57,833 nt of DNA from Phycisphaerales bacterium (GCA_022843545.1 JALHNL010000012.1:1-57833); one strand, 5' to 3'; positions 8,647-18,718 are shown, numbered from the stretch's first letter. Notes: a model not told the origin generated them from the sequence alone. Made by a program: numbers and translations.

Positions 8647-11562
8647 ATGCGCACTTCGATCCGAACGCTTGTTCTCACGGCCGGCCTCATGGCCCCCGCC
8701 ACCGCCCTGGCGCAGCCCGCGGCGACCGACCTCGGTACGCTGGCGATGGACGGCACCCCGATCACCACCGCCGCCTTCAACATCGCGGCCAATGAGGTGG
8801 TGTGGTTCAAGTTCACGATCAACACCCCGGTCCGCTATTCGGACCTCAAGTGGCTCGACATCCTGACGCTGACCGCGGGGGACACCGAGGTTTCGCTGTG
8901 GGATCCCTCGGGCAACTTCATCCGCTCCGACGACGATGACGGCCCGGGCCTCGCCAGCCAGCTCAGCTTCGGCACCGGCGAAGGCACCATCCCCAGCGGG
9001 ACCACCCCGAGCGCCTCCAACGGCCGCGACGGTGACCTGGTGCTCGCCAGCGGCACGTACTACATCGGCGTGACGTACTTCAACGTCACGTGGGGCACCA
9101 CCAACTGGACGGTGGTCACTCCGGGCAACACCGCCATCACCGGCGCGCAGTTCCGCCTCAACGGCGGCAACACCCCGGCGGTCACCGACCCCGCCGGCAC
9201 GATCGACCTGGGCACCGTCTCGTACGGCGTGCCCGTGACCAACTCCGCCGGCGCGCTCAGCAGCAGCCAGCGCACGCAGTGGTACAAGGTGACCCTGCCC
9301 GAGGGCAACGCCGCGACCGGGTCTTACATCGACATGGACACCGAGGGCACCGCCCTGACCACGAGCAACACCACCCGCCTGACGCTGTTCACCGCGGCGG
9401 GCGCTCAGGCGGCCCGCACGGACGGCACGGGCAGCACGCTCTTCACGGACCTCGTCGACGGGTCCGGCAGCCTCAGCCAGCTCACCTTCGGCGCCACCAC
9501 CCCGGCTCGCCCGGCGGTCGGCACCGGTTTGGCGTATAACGGCCGTGACGGCGCGATCCGCGCGGGCCGGTACTACATCAACGTGATGGGCACCGGCAGC
9601 ACGCCCACGCAGGGCAGCACGACCCTGTCGGTGAACTTCGGCCTCAACTCCACCAGCACCAACTTTGGCCCGGTGACCCTGCGCATCAGCGCGGCGCTGC
9701 CCGCGACCAACCCCTCGGGCACCGTGAGCGTCACTCCCGGCACCGTGGGCGTCACCGAGTCGGCCACCGTCCGCGTGACGGTCACCCCTGGCCAGAACCC
9801 GACGAGCTCGAACCTGCAGGTGAATCTGGACGGCACGCTGGTGGGCGATGTGAACCCGATCAACCTGAAGGACGACGGCAACGCCCCCGACCTGGTCGCG
9901 GGTGACAACATCTTCAGCGGCACGGTGACGGTGGCTCCCGCCACCCCGCTGGCGACCTACGCCCTGCCCTACGCGATCACTGACGACGAAGCTCGTGTCA
10001 CCAACGGCACCGCCAGCCTCACCGTCGCGGGCCCGACGAACCCGTCGGGCGCCGGCACCTCCAACCCGCTCTTCGGCTCCGAGGGCGATTCCACGACGCT
10101 GCGCGTGACCGTGACCCCGGGCCTGCGCCCCGCCAGCACGGGCCTTGGCGTCAGCGTTGACGCTTCCGCGATCAACGCCGGCACCATCACCCTGCTCGAC
10201 AACGGCGTCGCCCCCGACGTGACGGCCGGCGACAACATCTTCTCCGCCTCGGCCACCGTGGGCATGGGCACCACCGCGGGCGCCAAGACCCTGCCGTTCA
10301 CCATCACCGACGGCCAGGCCCGCACCGGCACCGGCAACATCAACTACGCTGTCGTGGGCCCGGCTCCGGCCTGCCCCACCGGCGGCGTCGACAACCTCAG
10401 CTCCACCGGACTGCCCAGCGAGGGCGCCGTGGGCGCGGGCACCAACGGCGTGGGCAACTACGCCCCGACCAGCTCGGCGATCATCGGCTCTGTGAAGATC
10501 AACGGCCGCTTCGTTCCCAACACGGCCTTCACCGCCGAGTCGCGCATCCGCGTTACGGCCCCCAACGGTCAGCAGGTCGTCGTGACCCCGTTCACCACCA
10601 GCGGGCCCGCGGGCGTGCCGGTGGACATGGTCGAGCAGACCGTCACCTTCAGCTGCCCGGTCGCGGCCAACGCGGGCACGTGGGAAGTCCGCACGTACGA
10701 GTCGCTCAATGACTCCGCCGTTCCCGACGGCGTCTGGGCGAACCTCTGCGTGGCTCTGGTCGAGGCCGCTCCGGCCGATCCGGCGGTGTGGACCGACGAC
10801 GCCTGCGTCGCTGACGCCGGCGATCTGCCCGGCACCGCCCAGGTCATCAGCGGCTGCGGCCCGCTGAACAGCATCCGCGGCAACTTCGCGGCCAGCGACA
10901 TCGACATGTACAAGCTGCGCATCAGCAACCCCGCGGCCTTCTCCGCCTCGACGGCGCCGGGCACCACCGACACGCAGATCTTCCTCTTCGGTCTGGATGG
11001 CAAGGGCGTCCTGTTCAATGACGACACCGTTACGTCCAGCAATCACTCCACTCTGACCAACGCCGGCGGCCAGATCACCACCGCGGGCGACTACTACCTC
11101 GCCGTGGGCGTCTACAACCGCGACCCGGTTGATGCCGCCAGCGCCCTGCTCTGGATCAACTCGCCCTTCATCGGCAACCGCATCCCCGACGGCCCGGGCG
11201 CGGCGAACGCCATCAACGGCTGGGTCAACTCGACCACCACCACCGGCGCCTACACCATCACCCTCGCGGGCACCTCCAAGGTCTCGCCCACCGGCTGCAA
11301 CCGTGCGGACATCACCGAGATCGGCGGCACGTCCGAAGCCCCCGGCTGCCCGGACGGCCAGCTCACGGTTGACGACGTGATCGTCTTCGTGAACACCTTC
11401 TCGGACAGCCTGGGCTGCCCCGGCGCCAACGCTCCCAACGGGCCGTCCTGCAACCTGGCCGACATCACCGACATCGGCGACACCGGCTTCGGGCCCGACG
11501 CCCAGCTGACCGTCGATGACATCATCGCGTTCTTCAACTCCTTCAGCGACGGCTGCCTCTAA
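8647..11562 (+). CDS. Modular secreted protein (five-paralogue family) with paired GC-type dockerins, copy 3
   Basis: A 971-residue exported protein, closest in layout to copy 2: near-identical signal peptide (L-T-A-G-L-M-A-P-A-T-A-L-A), two N-terminal W-F-K/W-Y-K blocks, two tandem D-x-G-x-A-P-D-x-x-A-G-D domains (about 352-460 and 462-575), a P-domain-like block (about 575-707), a PPC-like region (about 711-880) and two dockerin-like repeats (about 884-971). The first repeat is the variant A-D-I-T-E-I-G-G-T-S-E-A-P-G-C-P-D-G-Q-L, also seen in the small protein at 16384. The ORF could be read from an earlier ATG at 8626, but GGAGG at 8634-8638 and paralogue alignment support 8647. It is followed by a strong terminator. 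Confidence 0.8.
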   Translation: MRTSIRTLVLTAGLMAPATALAQPAATDLGTLAMDGTPITTAAFNIAANEVVWFKFTINTPVRYSDLKWLDILTLTAGDTEVSLWDPSGNFIRSDDDDGPGLASQLSFGTGEGTIPSGTTPSASNGRDGDLVLASGTYYIGVTYFNVTWGTTNWTVVTPGNTAITGAQFRLNGGNTPAVTDPAGTIDLGTVSYGVPVTNSAGALSSSQRTQWYKVTLPEGNAATGSYIDMDTEGTALTTSNTTRLTLFTAAGAQAARTDGTGSTLFTDLVDGSGSLSQLTFGATTPARPAVGTGLAYNGRDGAIRAGRYYINVMGTGSTPTQGSTTLSVNFGLNSTSTNFGPVTLRISAALPATNPSGTVSVTPGTVGVTESATVRVTVTPGQNPTSSNLQVNLDGTLVGDVNPINLKDDGNAPDLVAGDNIFSGTVTVAPATPLATYALPYAITDDEARVTNGTASLTVAGPTNPSGAGTSNPLFGSEGDSTTLRVTVTPGLRPASTGLGVSVDASAINAGTITLLDNGVAPDVTAGDNIFSASATVGMGTTAGAKTLPFTITDGQARTGTGNINYAVVGPAPACPTGGVDNLSSTGLPSEGAVGAGTNGVGNYAPTSSAIIGSVKINGRFVPNTAFTAESRIRVTAPNGQQVVVTPFTTSGPAGVPVDMVEQTVTFSCPVAANAGTWEVRTYESLNDSAVPDGVWANLCVALVEAAPADPAVWTDDACVADAGDLPGTAQVISGCGPLNSIRGNFAASDIDMYKLRISNPAAFSASTAPGTTDTQIFLFGLDGKGVLFNDDTVTSSNHSTLTNAGGQITTAGDYYLAVGVYNRDPVDAASALLWINSPFIGNRIPDGPGAANAINGWVNSTTTTGAYTITLAGTSKVSPTGCNRADITEIGGTSEAPGCPDGQLTVDDVIVFVNTFSDSLGCPGANAPNGPSCNLADITDIGDTGFGPDAQLTVDDIIAFFNSFSDGCL

Positions 11563-11602
11563 TTCTCGGTAGCCAACGACTGAACTGAGACTTGGCACCC
11601 CT

Positions 11603-11639
11603 GACCCCCGGTCACCTCGACCGGGGGTCTTTTGTTTTT
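11603..11639 (+). terminator. Intrinsic terminator after copy 3
   Basis: GACCCCCGGTC (11603-11613), loop ACCTC, GACCGGGGGTC (11619-11629), followed by TTTTGTTTTT. Confidence 0.92.
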
Positions 11640-11809
11640 GGGGGCTTTGACTGTCCACAGCCCGAGCGATCTCCTTGATTTCCCTACCGCCCGGGGCAAA
11701 AGGGGGTATATTGGATGCGTGCTCGTTGAGGGGTCGGCGTGCGTTCGCGCGCCGATTCGTCCCAGTCCCGGCGCTCGCCGGGCGGGCGTCAAGATCACTG
11801 GAGACCCGC

Positions 11810-14395
11810 ATGCGTATTGATCTTCGTTCCGTTGTTCTGGCCGCGGGGCTGATGGCCCCGGCCTCGGCGTTCGCTCAGCCTGCCACGCAGGGTGAGTTCG
11901 CGTTTGATCCGAATTTTCCGGGGCCCCTGACCTTCACCACCGGCGGCACCGCCCCGGGCGAAGTGAAGTGGTGGAAGCTCACGCTGACCAACCCGGCCCG
12001 CATGACCGATCTGAAGTTCCTGGATGTCTTCACGACCGGCGCGGGCCTGGATGATGACTGCGAGATCGCGCTGTACAACGCCGCGGGCGCGCTCATCAGC
12101 GCCGACGACGATGACGGCAACGAGTTCAACTCGCAGCTCACCTTCGGCTCGGGCGAAGGCATCAATCCCGGCGGGCTCAGCCCCACCGTCCGCAACGGTC
12201 GCGACGGCGATCTGCCCGCGGGCGAGTACTACCTGGCGGTCAGCCGCTGGCAGGTCACGTTCCTGACCACGGGCTTCGGATTCACCCCCGACGGCTCTGG
12301 GCTCCCCGGCGATGACGTGACCATCAACATCAACGGCGGTTCGTCGGCCCCTCAGGCGCCCGCGACCATCACCGCTGACCTTGGCACGGTGGCCTATGGC
12401 GCGCCGGTGAACCGCACCGACCCGCTGGCTGCGGGCGCGGTGAACTGGTACAAAGTCGCGCTGCCCAACGCCATCGCGGCGCAGGGCTCGTTCATCGACA
12501 TGGACACCGAGGGCACGTCGCTGAGCCCGACGAACTCGACGCGGCTGACGATCTACGGCGCCAACGGCGCGCTGCAGAGCAGCCGGACCAGCGCGCTCTG
12601 GACCGACACCATCGACGGCTCCAACACGCTCAGCCAGCTCACGTTCGGGCTGACCACCCCGACGCGGGCGGCTGTGGGCAACGGCGCGGCCTACAACGGC
12701 CGTGACGGCGAAGTCCGCGCGGCGACGTACTACGTCGCGGTGAGCAGCGTGAGCACCAACACCGTCTCGCTCGCCGACCTGACGTCCTCCGTCAACTTCG
12801 GGCTCTCCTCGCTGTCGGCCAACGCGGGCAGCGCCGTTCTGCGGATCAACGCGGCGCAGGGCAACGTCCCGCCTTCGGGCACGGGCGTGGCCGTTCCGGC
12901 CGCGGGCGGCTCGGGCGACAGCACGGTCCTTCGCGTGACGGTGACCCCGGGCACGCTGCCGACCAGCACGGGCATCACCGTGGTGGCCAACGCGACGTCG
13001 ATCGGCGCGGGCGCGGCGATCAGCCTGCTGGACAACGGCGTCTTCCCCGACCTGGTCGCGGGTGACAACGTCTTCAGCGCCGGCGCGGTGGTGGGCCCGG
13101 GCCTGCCCAGCGGCGCCGCCACCATCCCCTTCACCGTGGCCGACCTTCAGGGCCGCTCCACCGGCGGGAACATCACCTTCCAGGTCGTGGGCCCGCCCCC
13201 GGCCTGCCCCACGGGCGGCGAGTCCTTCTCCGCCACCAACCTGCCCAGCGAGGGCGAGGTCGTCGGGCCCGACAACGGCGTCTACACCTTCACGCCGGTG
13301 ACCACCACCGACACGGTGACCACCGTGCGGTTCTCGGGTCGCTTCACGTCTTCCACCATCTTCGGCGCTGATTCTCTCGTGCTCATCACGCCGCCCAGCG
13401 GCGTGGCGGATCAGTTCGGCTTCTTCCCGATCGCGGGCTTGACGACCGTGGGCGTGCCCGTGGATGTGACGTTCGACGCGCCGGTGCCCTGCGGCATCGC
13501 GCCCGCCGGCGAGTGGGAAGTCCGCTTCCTCGATGACTTCGACGACGCGCCGATTCCCGACGGCGTGTGGAACAACGTGTGCGTCACGCTCGTGACCACC
13601 CCGGCCGCGCCCGGCACGTGGAACACCGACTGCACCACCGACGCGGGCGAGCTTCCGATCGATGCGCAGTCGCCGGTGGGCAGCGGCCCGCTCAACGCCA
13701 TCATCGGGCAGTTCGACGGCGGCGGCACGGTCGACATGTACCGCATCAACATCTGCGACACGGGCGCCTTCAGCGCCAGCACGCTGGGTTCCCTGCTTGA
13801 CACCCAGATCTTCCTGTTCAACCTCGACGGCACGGGTGTGATCTTCAACGACGACATCCCCGGGCTGGGCTTGGGCGTCGAGTCGCGCATCGACAACTCC
13901 GGCTCGTGGATCTCCGCCACGGGCGACTACTACCTGGCCGTGGGCCTCTACAACCGCGACCCGGTCGACGGCCTGGGCGCGCTGCTCTGGAACAACACGG
14001 GCCCCGGCGGCGTCTTCGACGACATCCGCCAGCCCGACGGCCCCGGCGCCACCAACCCCGTCGAGGGCTGGGTCAACTTCCCCGGCGGCGGCCTGGCCTA
14101 CACCATCTCGTTCACCGGCACCTGCTATCCCGGCGGCGGCCCGGTGGGTTGCAACCGCGCGGACATCACCGACATCGGTGACTCCGGTGCGGGCCCCGAC
14201 AACCAGCTGACCGTTGACGACCTCATCGCGTTCGTCAACACCTTCGGCGACGCCACCGGCTGCCCGGGCGCCGCGCCCTGCAACCGCGCTGACATCACCG
14301 ACATCGGTGACACCGGCGCGGGCCCCGACGGCGAACTCACGGTCGATGACATCATCGCCTTCGTGAACGCCTTCGGCGACGGCTGCCCGGCCTGA
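11810..14395 (+). CDS. Modular secreted protein (five-paralogue family) with paired GC-type dockerins, copy 4
   Basis: An 861-residue exported protein. The signal peptide (A-A-G-L-M-A-P-A-S-A-F-A) matches copies 2 and 3. Two N-terminal blocks (about 23-180 and 195-345) are followed by a single L-L-D-N-G-V-F-P-D-L-V-A-G-D domain (about 354-462), a P-domain-like block (about 464-600; G-E-W-E-V-R-F-L-D-D-F), a PPC-like region (about 601-775) and two dockerin-like repeats (780-861). ATG 11810 is preceded by GGAGA at 11800-11804. An upstream TATATT at about 11706 could be part of its promoter, but no matching -35 was found. No catalytic residues are recognisable. Confidence 0.8.
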   Translation: MRIDLRSVVLAAGLMAPASAFAQPATQGEFAFDPNFPGPLTFTTGGTAPGEVKWWKLTLTNPARMTDLKFLDVFTTGAGLDDDCEIALYNAAGALISADDDDGNEFNSQLTFGSGEGINPGGLSPTVRNGRDGDLPAGEYYLAVSRWQVTFLTTGFGFTPDGSGLPGDDVTININGGSSAPQAPATITADLGTVAYGAPVNRTDPLAAGAVNWYKVALPNAIAAQGSFIDMDTEGTSLSPTNSTRLTIYGANGALQSSRTSALWTDTIDGSNTLSQLTFGLTTPTRAAVGNGAAYNGRDGEVRAATYYVAVSSVSTNTVSLADLTSSVNFGLSSLSANAGSAVLRINAAQGNVPPSGTGVAVPAAGGSGDSTVLRVTVTPGTLPTSTGITVVANATSIGAGAAISLLDNGVFPDLVAGDNVFSAGAVVGPGLPSGAATIPFTVADLQGRSTGGNITFQVVGPPPACPTGGESFSATNLPSEGEVVGPDNGVYTFTPVTTTDTVTTVRFSGRFTSSTIFGADSLVLITPPSGVADQFGFFPIAGLTTVGVPVDVTFDAPVPCGIAPAGEWEVRFLDDFDDAPIPDGVWNNVCVTLVTTPAAPGTWNTDCTTDAGELPIDAQSPVGSGPLNAIIGQFDGGGTVDMYRINICDTGAFSASTLGSLLDTQIFLFNLDGTGVIFNDDIPGLGLGVESRIDNSGSWISATGDYYLAVGLYNRDPVDGLGALLWNNTGPGGVFDDIRQPDGPGATNPVEGWVNFPGGGLAYTISFTGTCYPGGGPVGCNRADITDIGDSGAGPDNQLTVDDLIAFVNTFGDATGCPGAAPCNRADITDIGDTGAGPDGELTVDDIIAFVNAFGDGCPA

Positions 14396-14421
14396 TCGCT
14401 CAGCCCAATCTGACTCCGCCA

Positions 14422-14453
14422 AGCCCCGGGGCCTTCCCCGGGGCTTTTTCTTT
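14422..14453 (+). terminator. Intrinsic terminator after copy 4
   Basis: AGCCCCGGGG (14422-14431), loop CCTT, CCCCGGGGCT (14436-14445), followed by TTTTCTTT. Confidence 0.92.
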
Positions 14454-14598
14454 GGACTCTGCTGTCTTCGCCAGATTTCCCGTCTTCACACGCCACTCAG
14501 GTCTCTCGCTCAATCGCTCAATTTCCGCTGTCAGGGCGGCGTTTGTGTCGTACCCTTACGCCTGAGACCACGGGCCACCGGCCCCTGCGGAGGATGGC

Positions 14599-16317
14599 AT
14601 GAATTGGAAGTTGAACCCCACCGCGGCGGCCATGGCCGCGATGCTGTGTGTCGCCGGCGCGGCGTCGTCGGCCCATGCGCAGCTGCGTGTGATGAACTGG
14701 AACATCACCGCCTACACCAGCGGGCGGGTCGCTGACTTTCAGACCGCGCTGTTCGCCACCGCGCCAAACGGGCTGCGGGCGGCGCCGGACATCATCATCG
14801 CCGAGGAGGTGGTGGGCACCACCGCCTCCCCCACCGGGGCGAACAACTTCCTGGCCCTGCTCAACTCCACCCCCGGCGGGTTCACGGACTGGGCCCGGGC
14901 GGATTACGTGCAGACCACGGTGAACAACGGGGGCACAAACTCGGCTCACGCGCTGTTCTACCGCACCAGCAAGGTGGACCTGCTGACACAGACGCCGTTC
15001 GTCGCGCCGTCAACGGCGCAGACGCGCGTTCTGGCGACGGACACGGGCAGTTGCTCGACGTGTCCGCCGCGCGACAACCATCGCTGGCGTGTGCGGCTGA
15101 AGGGCTACAGCGGCGCGGGCGCGGAGATTTATCTGTACTCCGCTCATATGAAGGCCGGCTCGACCGGCACCGATCTGGATCGGCGCAACACCGAGTCGAA
15201 TCGCCTTCGCAACGACGCCGCCACGCTGCCCGCGGGAGCGAACTTCATTCTGGGCGCGGACCTGAACATGCAGTCTTCGTCGCAGACGCCCTACCAGACC
15301 CTGACGGCGACGGGCACGGCGGCGACCCGATTCCTGGACCCGATCAACACGCCGGGGTCGTGGGAGAACAACAACACCTTCCGATTCGTTCACACGCAGG
15401 ACCCGGTCCTGGGCGGCGATGGCCAGGGCATGGACTCGCGGCTCGATTACCTGATGATCTCGCCGACTCTGCGCGACGGCGCGGGCATCGACTACGTCGG
15501 CAGCCCCAGCGCCGCGTACTCCACCAGCACCTGGAACGACACCAACCACTCCTTCCGCGCCTGGGGCAATGACGGCTCGACCTACAACATTCAGATCGCG
15601 ACCACCACCAACGCCATGGTGGGCAGCGCCATCGCGAACGCGATCATCAACTCCGCGCTCGACGGCGGGCACCTGCCGGTGTTCCTCGATCTCCGCATCC
15701 CCGCCCGCGCCACCGTCAGCACGGTCAACATCAACCTCGGCACCGTGAACGTCGGCGCCCCTGCCTCGGTGAACTTCACCGTCGCCAACGGGATCGACAC
15801 CGCGCTCTGGGACCGCGGCGGCGCGACGACCTTCGGCGGCGTTGAGCGGCTCCAGACGCTGAGCTACTCGATGCTCGCCAGCGCGGGCTTCAGCGTTCCC
15901 GCGGGCACATTCACCCGCGCCGCCGGGGCCGCGGCGAATGTGCACACGGTGACGATGAGCACGGCGACGGCCGGGCTCAAGACCGGCACCGTGACCATCA
16001 CCAGCAACGCCCTGGACACCCCGACGATCGTCATCAACCTCAGCGGCAACGTGGTCAATCCGCCGCCGGTGGCCTGCAACCGGGCCGACGTGACCGACAT
16101 CGGCGACACCGGGGCCGGGCCCGATGGGCAGCTGACTGTGGACGATGTGATCGCGTTCGTCAACACCTTCAGCGACGGCCTGGGCTGCCCGGGGGTGGCC
16201 CCCTGCAACCTGGCCGACATCACCGACATCGGCGACACCGGGGCGGGGGCCGACGGTCAACTGACGGTGGACGACATCATCGCGTTCTTCAACGCCTTCA
16301 GTGATGGGTGTTTGTAA
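14599..16317 (+). CDS. Secreted endonuclease/exonuclease/phosphatase-family protein with paired GC-type dockerins
   Basis: A 572-residue exported protein. Signal peptide about 1-27, then a DNase I-like EEP domain (about 29-370) with its motifs in order: R-V-M-N-W-N-I, I-I-A-E-E-V, A-L-F-Y-R, S-A-H-M-K, G-A-D-L-N (the GDxN site, changed to GADLN), D-S-R-L-D-Y-L and G-G-H-L-P-V (where S-D-H is more usual). Known members cleave nucleic acids or phosphoesters with a metal ion. Export suggests extracellular DNA or phosphate-ester scavenging, which is inference. A beta-rich region (about 370-490) resembling ASH/choice-of-anchor domains follows, then two dockerin-like repeats (493-572). GGAGG lies about 7 bases before ATG 14599. 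Confidence 0.82.
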   Translation: MNWKLNPTAAAMAAMLCVAGAASSAHAQLRVMNWNITAYTSGRVADFQTALFATAPNGLRAAPDIIIAEEVVGTTASPTGANNFLALLNSTPGGFTDWARADYVQTTVNNGGTNSAHALFYRTSKVDLLTQTPFVAPSTAQTRVLATDTGSCSTCPPRDNHRWRVRLKGYSGAGAEIYLYSAHMKAGSTGTDLDRRNTESNRLRNDAATLPAGANFILGADLNMQSSSQTPYQTLTATGTAATRFLDPINTPGSWENNNTFRFVHTQDPVLGGDGQGMDSRLDYLMISPTLRDGAGIDYVGSPSAAYSTSTWNDTNHSFRAWGNDGSTYNIQIATTTNAMVGSAIANAIINSALDGGHLPVFLDLRIPARATVSTVNINLGTVNVGAPASVNFTVANGIDTALWDRGGATTFGGVERLQTLSYSMLASAGFSVPAGTFTRAAGAAANVHTVTMSTATAGLKTGTVTITSNALDTPTIVINLSGNVVNPPPVACNRADVTDIGDTGAGPDGQLTVDDVIAFVNTFSDGLGCPGVAPCNLADITDIGDTGAGADGQLTVDDIIAFFNAFSDGCL

Positions 16318-16337
16318 GGCATCGGCTGGTTTTTCGC

Positions 16338-16365
16338 TTGCACTTTGCGCCGAGCCTGCTATTTT
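16338..16365 (+). promoter_or_regulatory. Promoter for the small dockerin protein
   Basis: TTGCAC at 16338-16343 and TATTTT at 16360-16365 are separated by 16 bases, a good sigma-70-like match. It starts 21 bases after the previous stop codon and leaves a leader of about 12 bases containing an AGAGGT ribosome binding site before ATG 16384. Confidence 0.6.
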
Positions 16366-16383
16366 ATCGTGAATAGAGGTATC

Positions 16384-16884
16384 ATGAACCGCACCACAAT
16401 CATCACCTCCGCGATGACTCTCCTGCTGGCTTCGACCGCGGTTTGGGCTCAGCCTGCCATTCCGTGGTACACGATCGACGGCGGCGGTGGCACCAGCGCG
16501 GGTGGCTCGTTCACCCTGTCGGGGACCATCGGCCAGCCCGACGTGGGCACGATGACCGGTGGCTCGTTCACCCTGGTGGGCGGGTTCTGGTCCGGCGCGA
16601 TCGGCGGCTCGACGGCCTGCAACCGCGCCGACATCGCTGAGATCGGCGGCACCTCTGAATTCCCCGGCAACCCCGACGGGCAGCTCACGGTTGACGACAT
16701 CATCGTCTTCGTGAACACCTTCTCCGACGGCACGGGCTGCCCCGGCGGTGGTGCGCCCCTCGGCCCCGCGTGCAGCCTTGCCGACATCACCGATATCGGT
16801 GACACCGGCTTCGGGGCTGACGGTCAGCTCACCGTCGACGACATCATCGCGTTCGTCAATGCCTTCAGCGACGGCTGCTCGTAA
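16384..16884 (+). CDS. Small secreted protein with GGSF/GGFW motif and paired GC-type dockerins
   Basis: A 166-residue exported protein made almost only of a signal peptide (about 1-22), a 45-residue segment with two G-G-S-F-T-L units separated by G-T-I-G-Q-P-D and ending G-G-F-W-S-G, and two dockerin-like repeats (about 76-166). The G-G-S-F-x-L...G-Q-P-D...G-G-F-W segment is a short motif known from many bacterial surface proteins and has no assigned function. ATG 16384 is chosen over an in-frame ATG at 16345, which would overlap the promoter. Because nearly the whole mature protein is dockerin, it may be an adaptor or filler unit; this is speculation. Confidence 0.75.
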   Translation: MNRTTIITSAMTLLLASTAVWAQPAIPWYTIDGGGGTSAGGSFTLSGTIGQPDVGTMTGGSFTLVGGFWSGAIGGSTACNRADIAEIGGTSEFPGNPDGQLTVDDIIVFVNTFSDGTGCPGGGAPLGPACSLADITDIGDTGFGADGQLTVDDIIAFVNAFSDGCS

Positions 16885-16915
16885 CCGACTTGCGGCAAGC
16901 CGACATCGCCCGGAC

Positions 16916-16950
16916 AACCCCCGGTCTGCGCGGGGTTTCCTTGTTCTTTG
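16916..16950 (+). terminator. Possible intrinsic terminator after the small dockerin protein
   Basis: AACCCC (16916-16921) pairs with GGGGTT (16932-16937), followed by TCCTTGTTCTTT. The stem is short and the tail is interrupted. Confidence 0.45.
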
Positions 16951-17023
16951 CGCGCCTTTGGCTGGACACGCGCCCCGCGGCGCGCGATGATGGTCTTGCT
17001 CACCACCCCTGAGGAGACCTTCC

Positions 17024-18718
17024 ATGCGCTTCACCGCTCCGCTTGCACTTGGCCTCCTGGCGGCCGCTTCTCCCGCGGCCCTCGCGCAGCCCTTTGAGAA
17101 GACCTACTCCAGCAGCGGCAGCAACCGCATCAATGACGAGCAGTTCAGGGCTGTCCAGCAGTTCTACCACCGGCTGTCGGCCACGCTCTTCAACGCCTCC
17201 GCGTTCGCCGCGGGCAACACCCCCAGCGGCACGGGCTTCCTGACTCCTCCCGACTGGCTGACGTCGACCATCCAGCCGAGCGGCACGCTGACGTGGGATG
17301 AGCGTCAGCAGGCGCTCGACGGCGGATTCGTCGGCGCCACCAGCGTGGGGATTCTCTCCAACGGCGACGCGGTGGTCGCCGGTCTGCGCGGCAACTCGCT
17401 GTCGTTCCAGCCCGACGGCGCGGGGCTGGCCCGCGTTTCGCCCACGGGCGCGGTGGTGTGGACCGTTCCGCTGCTGGGCAGCGGCGACGGCTTCCGCTTC
17501 CTGCCGACGGTGGCGGTGCTCCCGGGCGACGAGATCGCGCTGATCGCACTAAACGCGGACCGCAACCGCGTGATCTACCACCGCATCTCGTCAGCCGGCG
17601 CGGTGCTGAATTCGACGCTGCTGTCCACGAACAACCCCGCGCAGTTCCTTTCGCTGGCCGACCTGCAGTATGACCCCGGCACCGGCACGCTGGTGGCGGC
17701 GGGCGAGATCTTCGACACCTTCGGCGACTTCGACTCTCGCACCGTGCTCGCCCGGCTCAGCCTCTCGGGCACGCCCATCAACGCCATCACGGTCGACGAA
17801 TTGCCCCCGCCCGACACCGACATCACCTCGGTCCCCTCCTGGGGCACGGGCGTGGAGGTGCTGGACAACGGCGACGTCGCGCTGCTGCGCAACACCACCC
17901 TGTTCCAGCCCGAGCCTTCGGGCGGCGGCTTCATCGCCTCCTCCAACACCGTGGCCGTCGGCCGGTTCACGCCCGCCTTCACGCAGGTCTGGCACACCGC
18001 CATCTACGGCCCGTTCTTCAGCGGCGACAACATCCAGGCCCACCGCTGCGGCATCCGCCAGGATCGCGACGGCATTATCGGGGTGCTGGGACAGTTCTCC
18101 TTCGGCGACGGCGGCAGCACGCTCTGGCTTGCGCGCTTCACGTCCGCCGGCCTGTATCTCTCGCGCCACCTCTATGGCTCGCAGGGCAACTCCTTCCCCG
18201 GCGGCTTTACGCCCGCCATGGATGCGCCGGGCGGCTGGATCATCGCCGGGTTCCTTCAGAACTTCCAGATCGGCGGGCCGATGCTGATCCGCGCGCGGCC
18301 CGACGGCACCACCGGGTGTGAGCAACTGGTGTTTGACGAGCCGGTTTCGCTGCAGCCCGAGATCGCGCCCGTCACGCTCGTGGCCTCGGCGGTGACGCTC
18401 CCGCTTCCCTGGCCGACCGCACAGGTCAGCATCACCTTGAGCGAGACCACGGTCTGCTCGCCCGGCTCCATCGCCTGCAACCGCGCCGACGTCACCGACA
18501 TCGGCGACACCGGCGCCGGCCCCGACGGGCAGCTCACGGTCGACGACATCATCGCCTTCGTCAACACCTTCAGCGACGGCATCGGCTGCCCGGGCGCGTC
18601 GCCGTGCAACCTGGCCGACATCACCGACATCGGTGACACCGGCTCCGGGCCCGACGGGCAACTCACCGTTGACGACATCATCGCGTTCTTCAACGCGTTC
18701 AGCGACGGCTGCCCGTGA
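17024..18718 (+). CDS. Secreted propeller-like protein with paired GC-type dockerins
   Basis: A 564-residue exported protein. The signal peptide (about 1-21) is followed by about 450 residues in which strands such as G-D-A-V-V-A-G-L, D-E-I-A-L-I-A-L, G-T-L-V-A-A-G-E, G-D-V-A-L-L-R and G-G-W-I-I-A-G-F recur at roughly 45-60-residue intervals. This pattern fits a beta-propeller of the kind found in delta-60-repeat or PQQ-like surface proteins, but no exact family motif was recognised. Two dockerin-like repeats occupy 484-564. GAGGAG lies about 9 bases before ATG 17024. Function unknown. Confidence 0.72.
   Translation: MRFTAPLALGLLAAASPAALAQPFEKTYSSSGSNRINDEQFRAVQQFYHRLSATLFNASAFAAGNTPSGTGFLTPPDWLTSTIQPSGTLTWDERQQALDGGFVGATSVGILSNGDAVVAGLRGNSLSFQPDGAGLARVSPTGAVVWTVPLLGSGDGFRFLPTVAVLPGDEIALIALNADRNRVIYHRISSAGAVLNSTLLSTNNPAQFLSLADLQYDPGTGTLVAAGEIFDTFGDFDSRTVLARLSLSGTPINAITVDELPPPDTDITSVPSWGTGVEVLDNGDVALLRNTTLFQPEPSGGGFIASSNTVAVGRFTPAFTQVWHTAIYGPFFSGDNIQAHRCGIRQDRDGIIGVLGQFSFGDGGSTLWLARFTSAGLYLSRHLYGSQGNSFPGGFTPAMDAPGGWIIAGFLQNFQIGGPMLIRARPDGTTGCEQLVFDEPVSLQPEIAPVTLVASAVTLPLPWPTAQVSITLSETTVCSPGSIACNRADVTDIGDTGAGPDGQLTVDDIIAFVNTFSDGIGCPGASPCNLADITDIGDTGSGPDGQLTVDDIIAFFNAFSDGCP

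Noticed and set aside
5184-11811. Very long open frames on the minus strand opposite dockerin copies 2 and 3 (over 1000 codons each)
   Set aside because: They are antisense shadows of GC-rich coding sequence: Arg/Gly/Ala/Asp-rich, no family motifs, no ribosome binding sites, and the plus strand encodes clear signal peptides and conserved domains.
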